From positions 1 to 64,000 of the forward strand of contig CAWHOW010000048.1 in the NCBI GenBank assembly GCA_963831005.1: 64,000 nucleotides of DNA, given 5' to 3'. This document shows positions 35,532-45,035 of this stretch, piece after piece. Every line of letters starts with the position of its first letter. Within the stretch, counting starts at the first letter, position 1. A program made the translations under genes and the position numbers. This DNA is from CAWHOW01 sp963831005 (lineage in GTDB: Bacteria; Bacteroidota; Bacteroidia; Bacteroidales; CG2-30-32-10). Under the pieces are notes generated by a model. The model was not told where the DNA came from and did not search any database. It worked only from the letters and a program-made list of their open reading frames with translations.

Positions 35532-37280
35532 ATGAGCAGTAAGAATACCCCATCGGTACATAATAAGCAAAACAAGCCCAATATCTTTAGCATACTTAAG
35601 CCATATTCCCGTATGGTGGCAGGCCTTATCATCATGGCTTTGCTGAGCAACAGCGTCAACATGCTCATACCAAAGATAATTGGTAGCAGTATCGACACCT
35701 TTTCGGCAGGTCATTATAAAATGATGACCATAGTTATTGAGTTCCTTACAGCCGCCATTGCCATATTTGTATTTACTTATTTGCAGAACATTATACAGAC
35801 CTATGCCTCCGAAAGAGTGGCAAAGGACTTCCGCACCCGGCTGTCCGAAAAGATATCAAGGCAAAGTTATGCCTACATACTTAAATCCAACCCTTCAAAG
35901 CTCTTAACCAACCTCACCTCCGATATCGATTCCATAAAGATGTTCGTGGCGCAGGCTTTTGTTATCATTATTTCATCGGCATTTGTAATCATTGGCACCT
36001 GCATCTTGCTTATAACCATCAACTGGAAGCTGGCGCTGGCAGTTATTACCATAGTTCCCGTTATCGGCATCACTTTTTCCGTTGTGCTTCGCAAAGTTAG
36101 GGTTATGTTCAGGCGCGGCCGCGAAATAATTGATATGCTCAATAAGATCATTAACGAAAGCATAATCGGTTCAGCTTTAATAAGGGTACTTAATTCGCAG
36201 CAACCCGAAAGCATGAAATTCATGGAAACCAATATTGAGTCGCGCAACCTGGGTTTGTCCATACTTAAGTTATTTGCTACACTTATCCCTGTTATTATGT
36301 TTGTTGCGAACCTTGCTGTAGTAACCATACTTGCACTGGGTGGTCATTTTGTTGTGGCAGGCACTATGTCGCTTGGCGATTTTGCCGCTTTCAATAGTTA
36401 TCTTTTATTATTGATATTTCCCATACTCATGATAGGCTTTATGAGCAATATCATTGCACAGGCATCCGCTTCGTACGAGAGAATATACACCATCCTCCAG
36501 GCACCTGAATCTATTGACACGGGAACCATCAGCAGCAATATTAAAGGCGATATTGTTCTGGATAAGGTTTCATTATTTTATGGCGAAAAACCGGTATTGA
36601 AGAATGTCTCATTTTCAGTAAAAGCCGGAAGCCATACTGCTATCATTGGACCCACTGCTGCCGGCAAAAGTCAGTTGCTGTACCTGCTAACAAATCTTAT
36701 CAATCCAAATTCAGGCACTATAGAATTTGATGGAATAGGTATTGAGAAATATACAAAGGAATTATTCCATAGCCAGATCGGTTTTGTGTTTCAGGACAGC
36801 GTAATATTCAATATGAGCCTCAGGGAAAATATTGCTTTCAATGATAAGGTTACCGATGAATCACTGGCTAAAGCTGTAGCTACCGCCGAATTAACCGACT
36901 TTATTGAAACACTTCCGCTAAAGCTTGATACCGTAGTTTCAGAAAGAGGAACAAGCTTATCCGGAGGACAAAAGCAACGCATAATGCTGGCACGTGCACT
37001 GGCAATAAATCCTAAGATACTTTTGCTGGACGACTTCACCTCTCGTGTTGACAATAAAACTGAAAACAAGATACTTTGCAATCTTCAAAATAATTATCCC
37101 GGCTTGACCCTTATTTCTGTTACACAGAAGATCTCTTCCATTAAGAATTGCGAGCAGATCATCCTGTTGATGGAAGGCGAAGTGATAGCTACAGGCATGC
37201 ATAAGGAACTGAAGGAAAGCTCGCCCGAATATGCTCAGATATATAACTCACAACGAAGCACACGCCACTATGAACTATAA
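35532..37280 (+). CDS. Heterodimeric ABC exporter, subunit with degenerate ATPase site residues
   Basis: This 582-aa subunit has an exporter-type six-helix membrane domain (about 20-310) followed by a nucleotide-binding domain. Walker A is GPTAAGKS and the signature is a perfect LSGGQKQR. The Walker B block reads ILLLDDFTSRVD, with Asp where the catalytic Glu should be, and the switch His is Gln (SVTQKISS). It should therefore contribute the degenerate half of a heterodimer in which the partner's Walker site hydrolyses ATP against this signature. The partner gene overlaps the end of this one by 11 bp. The substrate is unknown; lipids, drugs or peptides are typical. Confidence 0.9.
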   Translation: MSSKNTPSVHNKQNKPNIFSILKPYSRMVAGLIIMALLSNSVNMLIPKIIGSSIDTFSAGHYKMMTIVIEFLTAAIAIFVFTYLQNIIQTYASERVAKDFRTRLSEKISRQSYAYILKSNPSKLLTNLTSDIDSIKMFVAQAFVIIISSAFVIIGTCILLITINWKLALAVITIVPVIGITFSVVLRKVRVMFRRGREIIDMLNKIINESIIGSALIRVLNSQQPESMKFMETNIESRNLGLSILKLFATLIPVIMFVANLAVVTILALGGHFVVAGTMSLGDFAAFNSYLLLLIFPILMIGFMSNIIAQASASYERIYTILQAPESIDTGTISSNIKGDIVLDKVSLFYGEKPVLKNVSFSVKAGSHTAIIGPTAAGKSQLLYLLTNLINPNSGTIEFDGIGIEKYTKELFHSQIGFVFQDSVIFNMSLRENIAFNDKVTDESLAKAVATAELTDFIETLPLKLDTVVSERGTSLSGGQKQRIMLARALAINPKILLLDDFTSRVDNKTENKILCNLQNNYPGLTLISVTQKISSIKNCEQIILLMEGEVIATGMHKELKESSPEYAQIYNSQRSTRHYEL

Positions 37281-39033
37281 TCTGAATCTGGCACCTGACA
37301 AAGTGGTTAAAAAATTATCCAACGTGGCTTCCCTTAAGAAGTTATTAGGACTTATTGGCAAGGAGCGTCGTAATTTTATCATTGCATTTGCAGCTATAAT
37401 GGTAAATGCAACTTTAAGTTTACTTGGACCTTACCTCGTTGGTCACACCATTGATACCTATGTTCAAACCAAGCAATATCATGGAGTGTTAGTATTTTCA
37501 GGAATCATATTAACGCTTTATATCATCGCTTTCTTTGTGAATTATTCCCAGATGCGCTTGATGGGTGGCATTGGGCAGCGTATGTTATTCAGCCTGCGTA
37601 ATTCATTATTTAATAAGATACAGGAACTTCCGGTTGACTTCTTTAATCAGAATAAAGTTGGTGACCTTATTTCGCGCATCAACAACGATACTGATAAAGT
37701 AAACCAGTTCTTCTCTCAATCCCTCATGCAATTTATTGGCAGCATTATCACCATGATAGGAGCAGGGATCTTTCTTTTAAGTATTAACCTGGTAATAGGT
37801 CTTGCAGCATTGACGCCTGCATTGCTGGTTTGGGTATTCACTAAAATAGTTTCCCCCTGGGTGAAGCGTCGCAATGCGGAAAGTATGAAAAGCACAGGAC
37901 TTCTTAGCGCCGAGATACAGGAAAGTCTTGCCAACTTTAAAGTGATCATAGCCTTCGACCGCCGTGATTATTTCCGCAAACGTTTTGAAGAGGCGAATAA
38001 GAATAATTATACCCAGTCAGTTAAAGCAGGTGTTGCAAACAATGTTTTAATGCCCGTATATACTCTTGCTGCCAATATTGGTCAGCTTATTGTGATTTCA
38101 CTTGGCATATATTTAATTATAAAAGGTTATTTTTCCATTGGATTACTGATTAGCTTTATTGCTTATGTAACTAACTTTTATAATCCCTTACGTCAGTTGG
38201 CAGCTTTGTGGGCAAACTTCCAGGTAGCTATGGCAGGCTGGGATCGTATATCCCAAATATTATCACTAGAAACCAATCTGAAAGTTGTTGAGGATAAGAA
38301 TTGCGAAACAAGTGCATCCTATCTTTCATTTCGAAATGTCTCATTCAAATATCCTAATGGAAAAGAAGTGCTTCACAAGGTAAATTTCGATCTTGAAAGG
38401 GGAAAGACCTATGCTTTCGTAGGGCCAACCGGTGGAGGCAAAACAACTACGGCATCACTTATTTCAAGATTATATGATGCAACCAAAGGTTCTATTTTAC
38501 TTGATGGCAAAGATATACGTTCATATCAGCCAGAAGAGCGGACAAGAAAGATAGGTTTTATTTTACAGGAACCATTTTTGTTTACAGGAACTGTACGCGA
38601 TAATATTTTGTATGGAAACAGCGAGTACAAGAACTTTACCAATGAACAATTAGCAGGGGCAATAGAAGAAGCAGGTCTTGAAAGTTTGCTGAAGCGTTTT
38701 GACACAGGACTTGATACTATCATACAAACAACAAGTGAGAGTATCAGTTTAGGGCAAAAACAATTGATAGCCTTTATGCGTGCAGTGCTTCGCAAACCAG
38801 AACTACTGATACTGGATGAAGCAACTGCAAACATTGATACGCTGACAGAACAATTACTCGAAGATATTTTAAAGAAATTACCTAAATCTATAACCCTCGT
38901 TATTATTGCCCACCGTTTAAACACCATTGAAAGTGCCGATGAAATCTTCTTCGTAAATGCAGGCAAGATAATACATGCAGGTTCGCTTAACGATGCTGTC
39001 AATATGCTTTTGCATGACAAATCGGAAAGCTAG
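37270..39033 (+). CDS. Heterodimeric ABC exporter, catalytically competent partner subunit
   Basis: This 587-aa subunit is read from the ATG at 37270, which overlaps the previous stop by 11 bp. A longer frame from 37231 would overlap the upstream coding end by 50 bp and adds no conserved residues. Membrane domain is at about 40-330, then the nucleotide-binding domain with Walker A GPTGGGKT, Walker B LLILDEATANID with its catalytic Glu, and switch His in IIAHRL. Its signature is ISLGQKQL rather than LSGGQ. This is exactly complementary to the first subunit, so one site is consensus and one degenerate, as in TM287/288-type exporters. Confidence 0.9.
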   Translation: MNYNLNLAPDKVVKKLSNVASLKKLLGLIGKERRNFIIAFAAIMVNATLSLLGPYLVGHTIDTYVQTKQYHGVLVFSGIILTLYIIAFFVNYSQMRLMGGIGQRMLFSLRNSLFNKIQELPVDFFNQNKVGDLISRINNDTDKVNQFFSQSLMQFIGSIITMIGAGIFLLSINLVIGLAALTPALLVWVFTKIVSPWVKRRNAESMKSTGLLSAEIQESLANFKVIIAFDRRDYFRKRFEEANKNNYTQSVKAGVANNVLMPVYTLAANIGQLIVISLGIYLIIKGYFSIGLLISFIAYVTNFYNPLRQLAALWANFQVAMAGWDRISQILSLETNLKVVEDKNCETSASYLSFRNVSFKYPNGKEVLHKVNFDLERGKTYAFVGPTGGGKTTTASLISRLYDATKGSILLDGKDIRSYQPEERTRKIGFILQEPFLFTGTVRDNILYGNSEYKNFTNEQLAGAIEEAGLESLLKRFDTGLDTIIQTTSESISLGQKQLIAFMRAVLRKPELLILDEATANIDTLTEQLLEDILKKLPKSITLVIIAHRLNTIESADEIFFVNAGKIIHAGSLNDAVNMLLHDKSES

Positions 39034-39068
39034 CTAATCATCGGTAGGAAATATTAAAATGAACCACT

Positions 39069-40274
39069 ATGATTACAGCAATAACTAACGCAAACATCTT
39101 TGACGGTGAGCGTGTGATCGATGAGCACACTGTCGTGATCAATGAGAAAGCTATCCATGCTATTGGTGGTAATGTACCGTCTGGAGCGAATGTTATTGAT
39201 GCCCATGGAGCAACACTGATGCCCGGACTTATAGATTCCCATGTGCATACGGATATGAACGGTTTACATGATGCGCTTTTGTTTGGTGTCACAACTGAAC
39301 TGGAAATGAATGGTCACTGGTCTGCTAAACAGCGAAAGGTAATATCTGAAAGATACGACATTGCAGATTTGCGTTCACCCGGAATGGGAGTCACATCCAA
39401 GGGAGGTCATCCAACTCAATATATGAGTTCGAGCAATAACTTACTTATACGTTGGTTTTACCATTATCCTGCTGTTTCTACTCCTGATGAGGCTGCCAGG
39501 TTCGTTGCTAAACAAGTTGCTAAAGGAGCTGATTATATTAAGATATTTATTGAAGATGGATCATGTGTAGGGTTTCCCGGACTTCCGGTATTAAGTAACG
39601 AAATTATCATTGCAGCAGTGAACGAAGCACATCGCCTGGGAAAAATGGCTATCGCTCATGTAACGACTGTTGAGGGAAGTAAGAATGCTATTACTGCTGG
39701 AGTGGATGGGCTGGCACATTTATTTTTTGATAACCAGCCTTCTACAGAACTTATAGCCGAAATAGCTTCCTCGGGAGCATTTGTATCCCCTACCCTAGCA
39801 ACTCTATCCACTGCCTTTGGCAATAATGCAGCTGCATTGGCTTCCGACAAACGTGTAAGTTCAAAGCTAAGCAGGAAGTGGCTGGATTCACTTTCCAGAA
39901 GCATAAATGTTTACCCTCAGGGACAGCTCAAAGATGCTTACGCCAGTGTAATGGCACTCCACAATGTAGGTGTTGATATTTTAGCGGGCAGCGATGTGTC
40001 GGAGCCTATTCCTATACTTGGTGGATTAGCCCATGGAGCAAGTTTACATCACGAACTTCAGTTGCTTGTAGCTGCCGGATTAGAACCCATCGAAGCCCTT
40101 CGTGCAGCTACTTCCATTCCCGCACGTAGGTTCGGACTTACAGATCGTGGAAAAATAATTCCGGGAGCACGTGCTGACTTGCTTTTGGTTGACGGAGACC
40201 CGCTAACAAATATCAGCGATACGCTATCTATTATTAGTATATGGAGGTGTGGCGCTAAACTCAAAATCCGCTAA
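39069..40274 (+). CDS. Amidohydrolase-superfamily protein (imidazolonepropionase/prolidase-like)
   Basis: This 401-aa protein has an N-terminal beta-sandwich strand set (NANIFDGERVIDEHTVVI) and a metal-dependent TIM barrel. The HxH motif is in GLIDSHVHTD, a Lys likely to be carboxylated is in ADYIKIFIEDG, later metal His residues are in AIAHVTTVEG and GLAHLFFD, and the catalytic Asp is in ILAGSDVSEP. The C-terminal GKIIPGARADLLLVDGDP returns to the sandwich. It hydrolyses C-N bonds of an unknown small substrate in the cytoplasm. No signal peptide is present. It follows the ABC exporter by 35 bp but the link may be coincidental. Confidence 0.85.
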   Translation: MITAITNANIFDGERVIDEHTVVINEKAIHAIGGNVPSGANVIDAHGATLMPGLIDSHVHTDMNGLHDALLFGVTTELEMNGHWSAKQRKVISERYDIADLRSPGMGVTSKGGHPTQYMSSSNNLLIRWFYHYPAVSTPDEAARFVAKQVAKGADYIKIFIEDGSCVGFPGLPVLSNEIIIAAVNEAHRLGKMAIAHVTTVEGSKNAITAGVDGLAHLFFDNQPSTELIAEIASSGAFVSPTLATLSTAFGNNAAALASDKRVSSKLSRKWLDSLSRSINVYPQGQLKDAYASVMALHNVGVDILAGSDVSEPIPILGGLAHGASLHHELQLLVAAGLEPIEALRAATSIPARRFGLTDRGKIIPGARADLLLVDGDPLTNISDTLSIISIWRCGAKLKIR

Positions 40275-40503
40275 AGGAAAATTTCTTTTAAAAGGAAATT
40301 AATCCTTCAAATTTTCATAATTTTTATTTTATAAAATTATTACCTCAAAATAAAAATTTTATAAAGATTTCAATTTAAAGTATAAAGATTTAATAAAGAA
40401 TTACGGAACCTTTATAAAACCTTTATATGATAGACATATAATATGATATTTCCTTTATAATTCCGAAGCTAATTTTGTATCATAATTTATAAAACTATTA
40501 GTT

Positions 40504-40938
40504 ATGATCACAGAAAAAGAAGTACCTGGTGTTCTGGGAGAAGAATTACCGGAATTAAGAACCGAACTTGCAAAGAATAATAGCATTTTTAAAGCATTTC
40601 GTTGTTTTTACAATTATACAAAACAATGTGCTGAATCAGGCAACATTAAAAAACTGAAGTCATGTTTTGTCTTGGCATCGAAATTATTTCGAAAAGGAAA
40701 TGATGCTGTCAGATCAGCTTTAGTAAATGTTTATATGTTTTCCATTTCCTCACTTATTGAAATTATTTCGCCCGGACAGGAACTTTTTAATAAAATATTA
40801 CCTGCAAATTTGAAAAAAGCCTGCCTGAAACATATTGAAGATTTGCGATCCCATAACGATCGGAAAGATGAAAATTGTTTGTTTCAGTTTGAATCAATCG
40901 AATTACATAATGATTATTATATACCGTTTAATGTTTAA
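40504..40938 (+). CDS. Uncharacterised helical cytoplasmic protein, 144 aa
   Basis: This 144-aa protein is largely helical and has no signal or membrane segment. Parts worth noting are KAFRCFYNYTKQCAESGNIKK, LKSCFVLASKLFRKGNDAVR and LPANLKKACLKHIEDLR, which hint at a small helical-repeat domain. I cannot name a family with confidence. It is the first of three closely spaced genes (18 bp to the next). TAATTTTG at 40470-40477 lies 27 bp upstream of the ATG and fits a Bacteroidota -7 box. Confidence 0.6.
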   Translation: MITEKEVPGVLGEELPELRTELAKNNSIFKAFRCFYNYTKQCAESGNIKKLKSCFVLASKLFRKGNDAVRSALVNVYMFSISSLIEIISPGQELFNKILPANLKKACLKHIEDLRSHNDRKDENCLFQFESIELHNDYYIPFNV

Positions 40939-40955
40939 CATAAAAATTTAATAAA

Positions 40956-41558
40956 ATGAAAAAGATAGTTTTAATATTCCCGCTTCTATTATTCAGTTTA
41001 GGTACTGAATTGACAGCTCAAAAAATAAACGAAGGCGTTTATTTAACTGCTAAAGATTTTACAAACAGTAAAGTTTCATTTGTAAATGATCAACTGAACA
41101 AAAAATACAAGATCTGTTTGAATGAAGCTTTTAATTCTTCTAAAATTAAAATAATTAAGGGTGATTCGGTTATTAAGCTTAATAAAGAATCGGTTTTCGG
41201 TTATCGCGATAAGAAAAATAATAGTTATCGCTATTATAATAAAGCTGAATATAAAATAATGAATCCATCTGAAAAGATTCTAATGTATAGCAAATCCGAA
41301 TCGGAAGGCGGGTTCAGAAGTTCTCATGCTGTTACAAAATATTATTTCAGCGAAAATGCAGCTTCGCCGATTTATGCGCTTTCAAAATCAAACCTGAAGG
41401 AAATTTTCCTGAAAGATGTATCTTTTATCGAACTGCTGAATGTTTACTTCGACAGTGATAATGATCTGGCAGCGTATGATAACATAAATAAAGGTTATAT
41501 GCTTAACCATGTTTATGAATTAAGTATGCAAAAAAATAGTATAGTTAACAATAACTAA
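40956..41558 (+). CDS. Secreted hypothetical protein, 200 aa
   Basis: This 200-aa protein has a clear signal peptide (MKKIVLIFPLLLFSLGTELTAQ, cleavage likely after TAQ). The mature part is rich in Lys, Asn, Ser and Tyr, with VFGYRDKKNNSYRYYNKAEYKI in the middle, a pattern common in small periplasmic or outer-membrane-associated Bacteroidota proteins. No catalytic motif is seen. It lies 18 bp after the 144-aa gene, so the two are probably co-transcribed. Function unknown. Confidence 0.65.
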   Translation: MKKIVLIFPLLLFSLGTELTAQKINEGVYLTAKDFTNSKVSFVNDQLNKKYKICLNEAFNSSKIKIIKGDSVIKLNKESVFGYRDKKNNSYRYYNKAEYKIMNPSEKILMYSKSESEGGFRSSHAVTKYYFSENAASPIYALSKSNLKEIFLKDVSFIELLNVYFDSDNDLAAYDNINKGYMLNHVYELSMQKNSIVNNN

Positions 41559-41598
41559 AGATCGAATGAGTGTGAAATAATTGTTAGAATAATAACTA

Positions 41599-41853
41599 AT
41601 GGCTGAACAACCAAATCAGAAAAACACTAAAAAGTTAGCTCCTTTTTGGAGAGCAATTCTGGAAGTTGGGTTTATAGTCTTTCTTTTCTACTCGAATCTT
41701 TTGATGGGAGAATATACGCATTCGGGACAGGGAAAATACAAAGGCTTATGGTGGGCAATGCAGGATATAATTACAATGTCAAATTTCATCATAGCAATTG
41801 TTTTGGCGCTCATTGGATATTTATTTGTCGAGTTTTGGAGAAATAAATTGTGA
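41599..41853 (+). CDS. Small two-helix membrane protein, 84 aa
   Basis: This 84-aa protein has a polar N-terminus (MAEQPNQKNTKKLAPF), then two hydrophobic helices (AILEVGFIVFLFYSNLLMG and NFIIAIVLALIGYLFVEFW) separated by GEYTHSGQGKYKGLWWAMQD. No family is recognised. It lies 45 bp upstream of the BBP2-type porin gene and in the same direction, so a shared transcript is likely. It may be an accessory inner-membrane protein for transport, but this is only a guess from context. Confidence 0.6.
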   Translation: MAEQPNQKNTKKLAPFWRAILEVGFIVFLFYSNLLMGEYTHSGQGKYKGLWWAMQDIITMSNFIIAIVLALIGYLFVEFWRNKL

Positions 41854-41897
41854 AAAGGAACATATTATTAAATAATCTTGGCTAAAATCTCATAAGT

Positions 41898-43268
41898 ATG
41901 AAAAAAATCATAGTATTTTTTCTGATAGTAATTGTCAGTGGTAATCTGTTTGCACAACTTACAGTATCGGAAAAAAGCCCATTCGACGGAATAGATATGT
42001 CGTGGCAAAACGGTAACGATCGCAGGGATTCATCAGTATTTAACAAGATGAAATATTTTACGCCCAATATCATGGTGGATATGGCTTATACACATTCCTT
42101 TAATAATCCCATTGATAATACGGTTGTAGGCTCAACCGCTTTGGCACGCGACAATGAAGTTCAGCTTAACGCTTTGAATTTTGGTGGCGATTTTTACTAT
42201 AACGGAGCAAGGGCAGAAATATTAACACAGTTCGGCATGCGCTCCGAAGTTGTTCCGCGTAACGACCTTAGTCCCTATCGCGGACAGTATGATCTGGCAG
42301 ATGTATATCGTTACCTGAGTGAAGCGAATGCAGGTTATCACTGGAATAAATGGTATGGTATTAATGTGGATGCAGGATTATTCATGTCGTACATTGGTTT
42401 GAATTCTTATTACCAGCCTGAAAACTGGGAATACCAGGCATCATATACATCGGATAATACGCCCTGGTTCTTTAATGGTATCCGTATCCAGATATTCCCT
42501 ACTAAAAACTTAAAAATTGAGCCATGGATAATAAATGGCTGGCAAAGCTATGGTATGTTCAACAGTATGCCTGGCTGCGGGGGCAATATAACATGGGCGC
42601 CAAGCAGTAATGTAAAATTATTGACCAATGATTATTTCGGAACAGATGATGAAGGATACACAGGAAGACATCGTTTTCATTCAGATAATAGCCTGTTAGT
42701 GAAATATTATGATAATCCAAAGTCTGGCGGAATTACCAAGATGGCATTTTCTTTAACAGCAGATATCGGTGATGAAAAAGGTGACGGCGTTAACGGATTC
42801 AATCATTTTAAAACTGGCGACAGCATAAACGGATACGCGCAATACTTTGTAAGCGCCATGTTTTATAACCGTGTATGGTTTGGCAAAAACAAGTTTGCAT
42901 GGACATTGGGCGGCGGTTTTATGGAGAATCCGGGAAGATATTTGGTATTAGCGCCTACAGGACAGGCAAGCCCCTTCCCCGACCCTAATAATCCTACACA
43001 AAGCGCAGGTCTGTTCCCATTTACCGAAAACGCAGGAAATCAGTTCATGGGATGGGATTGCTCAACAAATATTGATTATATGCCTAACCAGAGCATAACT
43101 TTCAGGCTTGAATTCGTTCACAGGGAATCAAGCGTGCCTTATTTTGCAGGCCCCGGCGGTGTAACATCGCAAACAGGTTATACAAATGTACCATTGGCTC
43201 CGGGCTGGAGACCTGATTTAGTAAAATCCGAAAGCAGGATAATTGTTGCTTTGCTATTCCGTATATAA
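41898..43268 (+). CDS. Outer-membrane beta-barrel porin (BBP2/OmpL-like)
   Basis: This 456-aa protein has a signal peptide (MKKIIVFFLIVIVSGNLFAQ) followed by alternating amphipathic strands rich in Trp, Tyr and Gly: HSFNNPIDNTVVGSTALARDNEVQLN, AGYHWNKWYGINVDAGLFMSYIG, KNLKIEPWIINGWQSYG, FTFRLEFVHRESSVPYF. It ends in an aromatic/hydrophobic residue pattern (IIVALLFRI) typical of barrels. The N-terminal region and the overall layout match the putative beta-barrel porin-2 family. It probably forms a diffusion channel in the outer membrane. A strong terminator lies about 120 bp downstream. Confidence 0.8.
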   Translation: MKKIIVFFLIVIVSGNLFAQLTVSEKSPFDGIDMSWQNGNDRRDSSVFNKMKYFTPNIMVDMAYTHSFNNPIDNTVVGSTALARDNEVQLNALNFGGDFYYNGARAEILTQFGMRSEVVPRNDLSPYRGQYDLADVYRYLSEANAGYHWNKWYGINVDAGLFMSYIGLNSYYQPENWEYQASYTSDNTPWFFNGIRIQIFPTKNLKIEPWIINGWQSYGMFNSMPGCGGNITWAPSSNVKLLTNDYFGTDDEGYTGRHRFHSDNSLLVKYYDNPKSGGITKMAFSLTADIGDEKGDGVNGFNHFKTGDSINGYAQYFVSAMFYNRVWFGKNKFAWTLGGGFMENPGRYLVLAPTGQASPFPDPNNPTQSAGLFPFTENAGNQFMGWDCSTNIDYMPNQSITFRLEFVHRESSVPYFAGPGGVTSQTGYTNVPLAPGWRPDLVKSESRIIVALLFRI

Positions 43269-43386
43269 AAAGTGAATTATAAACAGTAGTAATCACCAAG
43301 AAACTGTATGAATTTTATAAAATATTATAAAGGATATTGATTTTCTTTGGAAATGGGATAATCAATATGAGTTTTAAACAATCCAT

Positions 43387-43415
43387 AAGCCTCCGCCTAA
43401 TCCGGAGGCTTTTTT
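43387..43415 (+). terminator. Rho-independent terminator after the porin gene
   Basis: The stem AAGCCTCCG/CGGAGGCTT, a short loop and a T-run of six follow the porin stop by about 120 bp. It can end the transcript that covers 40504-43268. Confidence 0.88.
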
Positions 43416-43547
43416 ATTTCTCTTATAAAGACATTTATTTCAAATAATAGATAAATTGAAAAAATGAAAAATTTGATCAGTTCTATATAAATAGATGATT
43501 AAATTTTATGAAATGTGAAGAAAATATTAAGAATTCGAAAAAAATCG

Positions 43548-43579
43548 TCCATCTATTGTCCAGGATTATCCATTTCACA
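43548..43579 (+). promoter_or_regulatory. Shared upstream element, copy 1 (two TCCATYT half-sites 21 bp apart)
   Basis: TCCATCTATT and TCCATTTCA occur with their TCC starts at 43548 and 43569, 21 bp apart, 82 bp before the ATG at 43630. Nearly the same 32-bp element precedes the 44470 gene. Direct half-sites at two helical turns fit an AraC-type activator, and an AraC-family gene lies at 46326. Confidence 0.6.
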
Positions 43580-43629
43580 GTCGTTGCACAGTATAGATAT
43601 TTGCAGCACTAAACTTTAAAAAAATAAAT

Positions 43630-44331
43630 ATGGAAATGGTTTTAAAAATTATGGGAGGTGCTTTAGGATTATTGGTACCTTATCTTTTTATAGTAACGAT
43701 CTATAAAGGAATTAAAAATAGTCCTTTTGATGGAATCAAATTATCTAAGTACAGGAACACACTTTTTACGGTTATGTGTTTATGGGTTATAATAATTTGG
43801 ATCTTGTCAATATCGGGATTAATGAGCTATCATGCAGGAGACATTATTCCAAGATTTGCTATTGCCTTGCTAGTCCCTGTATTAATTGGTCTCTATTTAA
43901 TTAGATATAGAGATTTTCAGGTAATACTGACTTGTACACCATTGTCAACACTTGTAGGTGTGCAAATATTCCGTTTTGCAGGTTCTGCTTTTCTTATTAT
44001 TGCCAATATGAAAATACTGCCTAAGGGATTTCAAATGGCCGGATATGGAGATATTCTGACAGGGGCATTTGCTTTATTTGCATGTATTGCAATAATTAAT
44101 AAGTCAGGTTATGCCAAATTGCTGTTTTGGACTTATAGCGTAATAGGTCTGATTGACCTTCTTAATGTAGCATTTATGCTATTAGCTTACTACCCAATAT
44201 GGAGTGATGCTGTGCCATCAAGTTCGGCTGCTGCCGATTTCTCATTGGTAATGATACCTGCTTTGGTGGCTCCTATTGCATTGCTTCTGCATATATATTC
44301 AATCAGAAATTTTTTAAAATATGAAAAGTAG
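43630..44331 (+). CDS. Polytopic membrane protein, 233 aa, about seven helices
   Basis: This 233-aa protein consists almost entirely of hydrophobic helices (MVLKIMGGALGLLVPYLFIV; TLFTVMCLWVIIIWILSIS; FAIALLVPVLIGLYLI; FAGSAFLIIANMKI; ILTGAFALFACIAII; VIGLIDLLNVAFMLLAYY; LVMIPALVAPIALLLHIY). No conserved motif identifies a transporter or enzyme class. Its promoter region carries a 32-bp element repeated upstream of the AhpD-like gene at 44470, so the two are probably regulated together, perhaps by the AraC-type protein at 46326. Function unknown. Confidence 0.65.
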   Translation: MEMVLKIMGGALGLLVPYLFIVTIYKGIKNSPFDGIKLSKYRNTLFTVMCLWVIIIWILSISGLMSYHAGDIIPRFAIALLVPVLIGLYLIRYRDFQVILTCTPLSTLVGVQIFRFAGSAFLIIANMKILPKGFQMAGYGDILTGAFALFACIAIINKSGYAKLLFWTYSVIGLIDLLNVAFMLLAYYPIWSDAVPSSSAAADFSLVMIPALVAPIALLLHIYSIRNFLKYEK

Positions 44332-44377
44332 CCTATTAAGATAATTAGTTCTGAAAATAATTGATTCAAAAAATTTA

Positions 44378-44409
44378 TCCATCTATTAACGGGAATTATC
44401 CATTTCAGA
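44378..44409 (+). promoter_or_regulatory. Shared upstream element, copy 2
   Basis: TCCATCTATT at 44378 and TCCATTTCA at 44399, again 21 bp apart, 92 bp before the ATG at 44470. Most bases of the 32-bp block match copy 1 at 43548. Conservation between two different promoters points to a binding site rather than chance. Confidence 0.6.
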
Positions 44410-44469
44410 GTAGATAAGAACCTTGCACTTTTGCATGGTCAATATTAATAAAAACTAAAACTTAAAAAA

Positions 44470-45024
44470 ATGCAAAAAATTTCAGCTCTAAATCCTGACA
44501 CAGCAACAGGTAAATTAAAAGAACTCTTTAATGCAGTTCAAAGTAAATTTGGTATGGTTCCAAACATGATGCGTACCATGGGAAATTCACCGGCGGTATT
44601 AAATGGCTATTTGTCATTAAATAATGCATTAGGTGAAAGTTCAATTGGTGCAAAACTAGGTGAACAAATTGCTTTGGCCGTGGCCAATGCAAATGGTTGT
44701 GAGTATTGTAATGCTGCTCATAGCTTTATTGGTGAAAAATTAATGGGTATGGATGACAAGACGATTGTCGAGGCAAGAGAAGGTAAATCTAAGGATTCAA
44801 AGACTCAAACAGCACTTTCTTTTGCAAGGGCTATAGTGGCTAAAAAGGGACGTGTTAGCGATTCGGAATTAAACACATTAAAGGAGGCAGGGTTTAATGA
44901 AGTCGCCATAGCAGAAATTATTGCATATACTGCATTAAATATTTTTGCCAATTATTTTAACAATGCATTAAATGTAAAGGTGGATTTTCCACAGGTTGAA
45001 TTGTTGGAAACAGCCGCCGTTTAA
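44470..45024 (+). CDS. AhpD-like / carboxymuconolactone decarboxylase-family protein
   Basis: This 184-aa protein of the AhpD-like superfamily has the redox-active CxxC with proton-relay His in GCEYCNAAHSFIG (C77, C80, H84). The helical core LGEQIALAVANANGC precedes it, and FNEVAIAEIIAYTALNIFANYFNNAL follows. Such proteins act as peroxidase-like thiol enzymes or reduce peroxides with a disulfide partner in the cytoplasm. It shares a 32-bp upstream element with the membrane-protein gene at 43630. A stem-loop terminator lies 12 bp after its stop. Confidence 0.88.
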   Translation: MQKISALNPDTATGKLKELFNAVQSKFGMVPNMMRTMGNSPAVLNGYLSLNNALGESSIGAKLGEQIALAVANANGCEYCNAAHSFIGEKLMGMDDKTIVEAREGKSKDSKTQTALSFARAIVAKKGRVSDSELNTLKEAGFNEVAIAEIIAYTALNIFANYFNNALNVKVDFPQVELLETAAV

Positions 45025-45035
45025 ATTATCATTAG

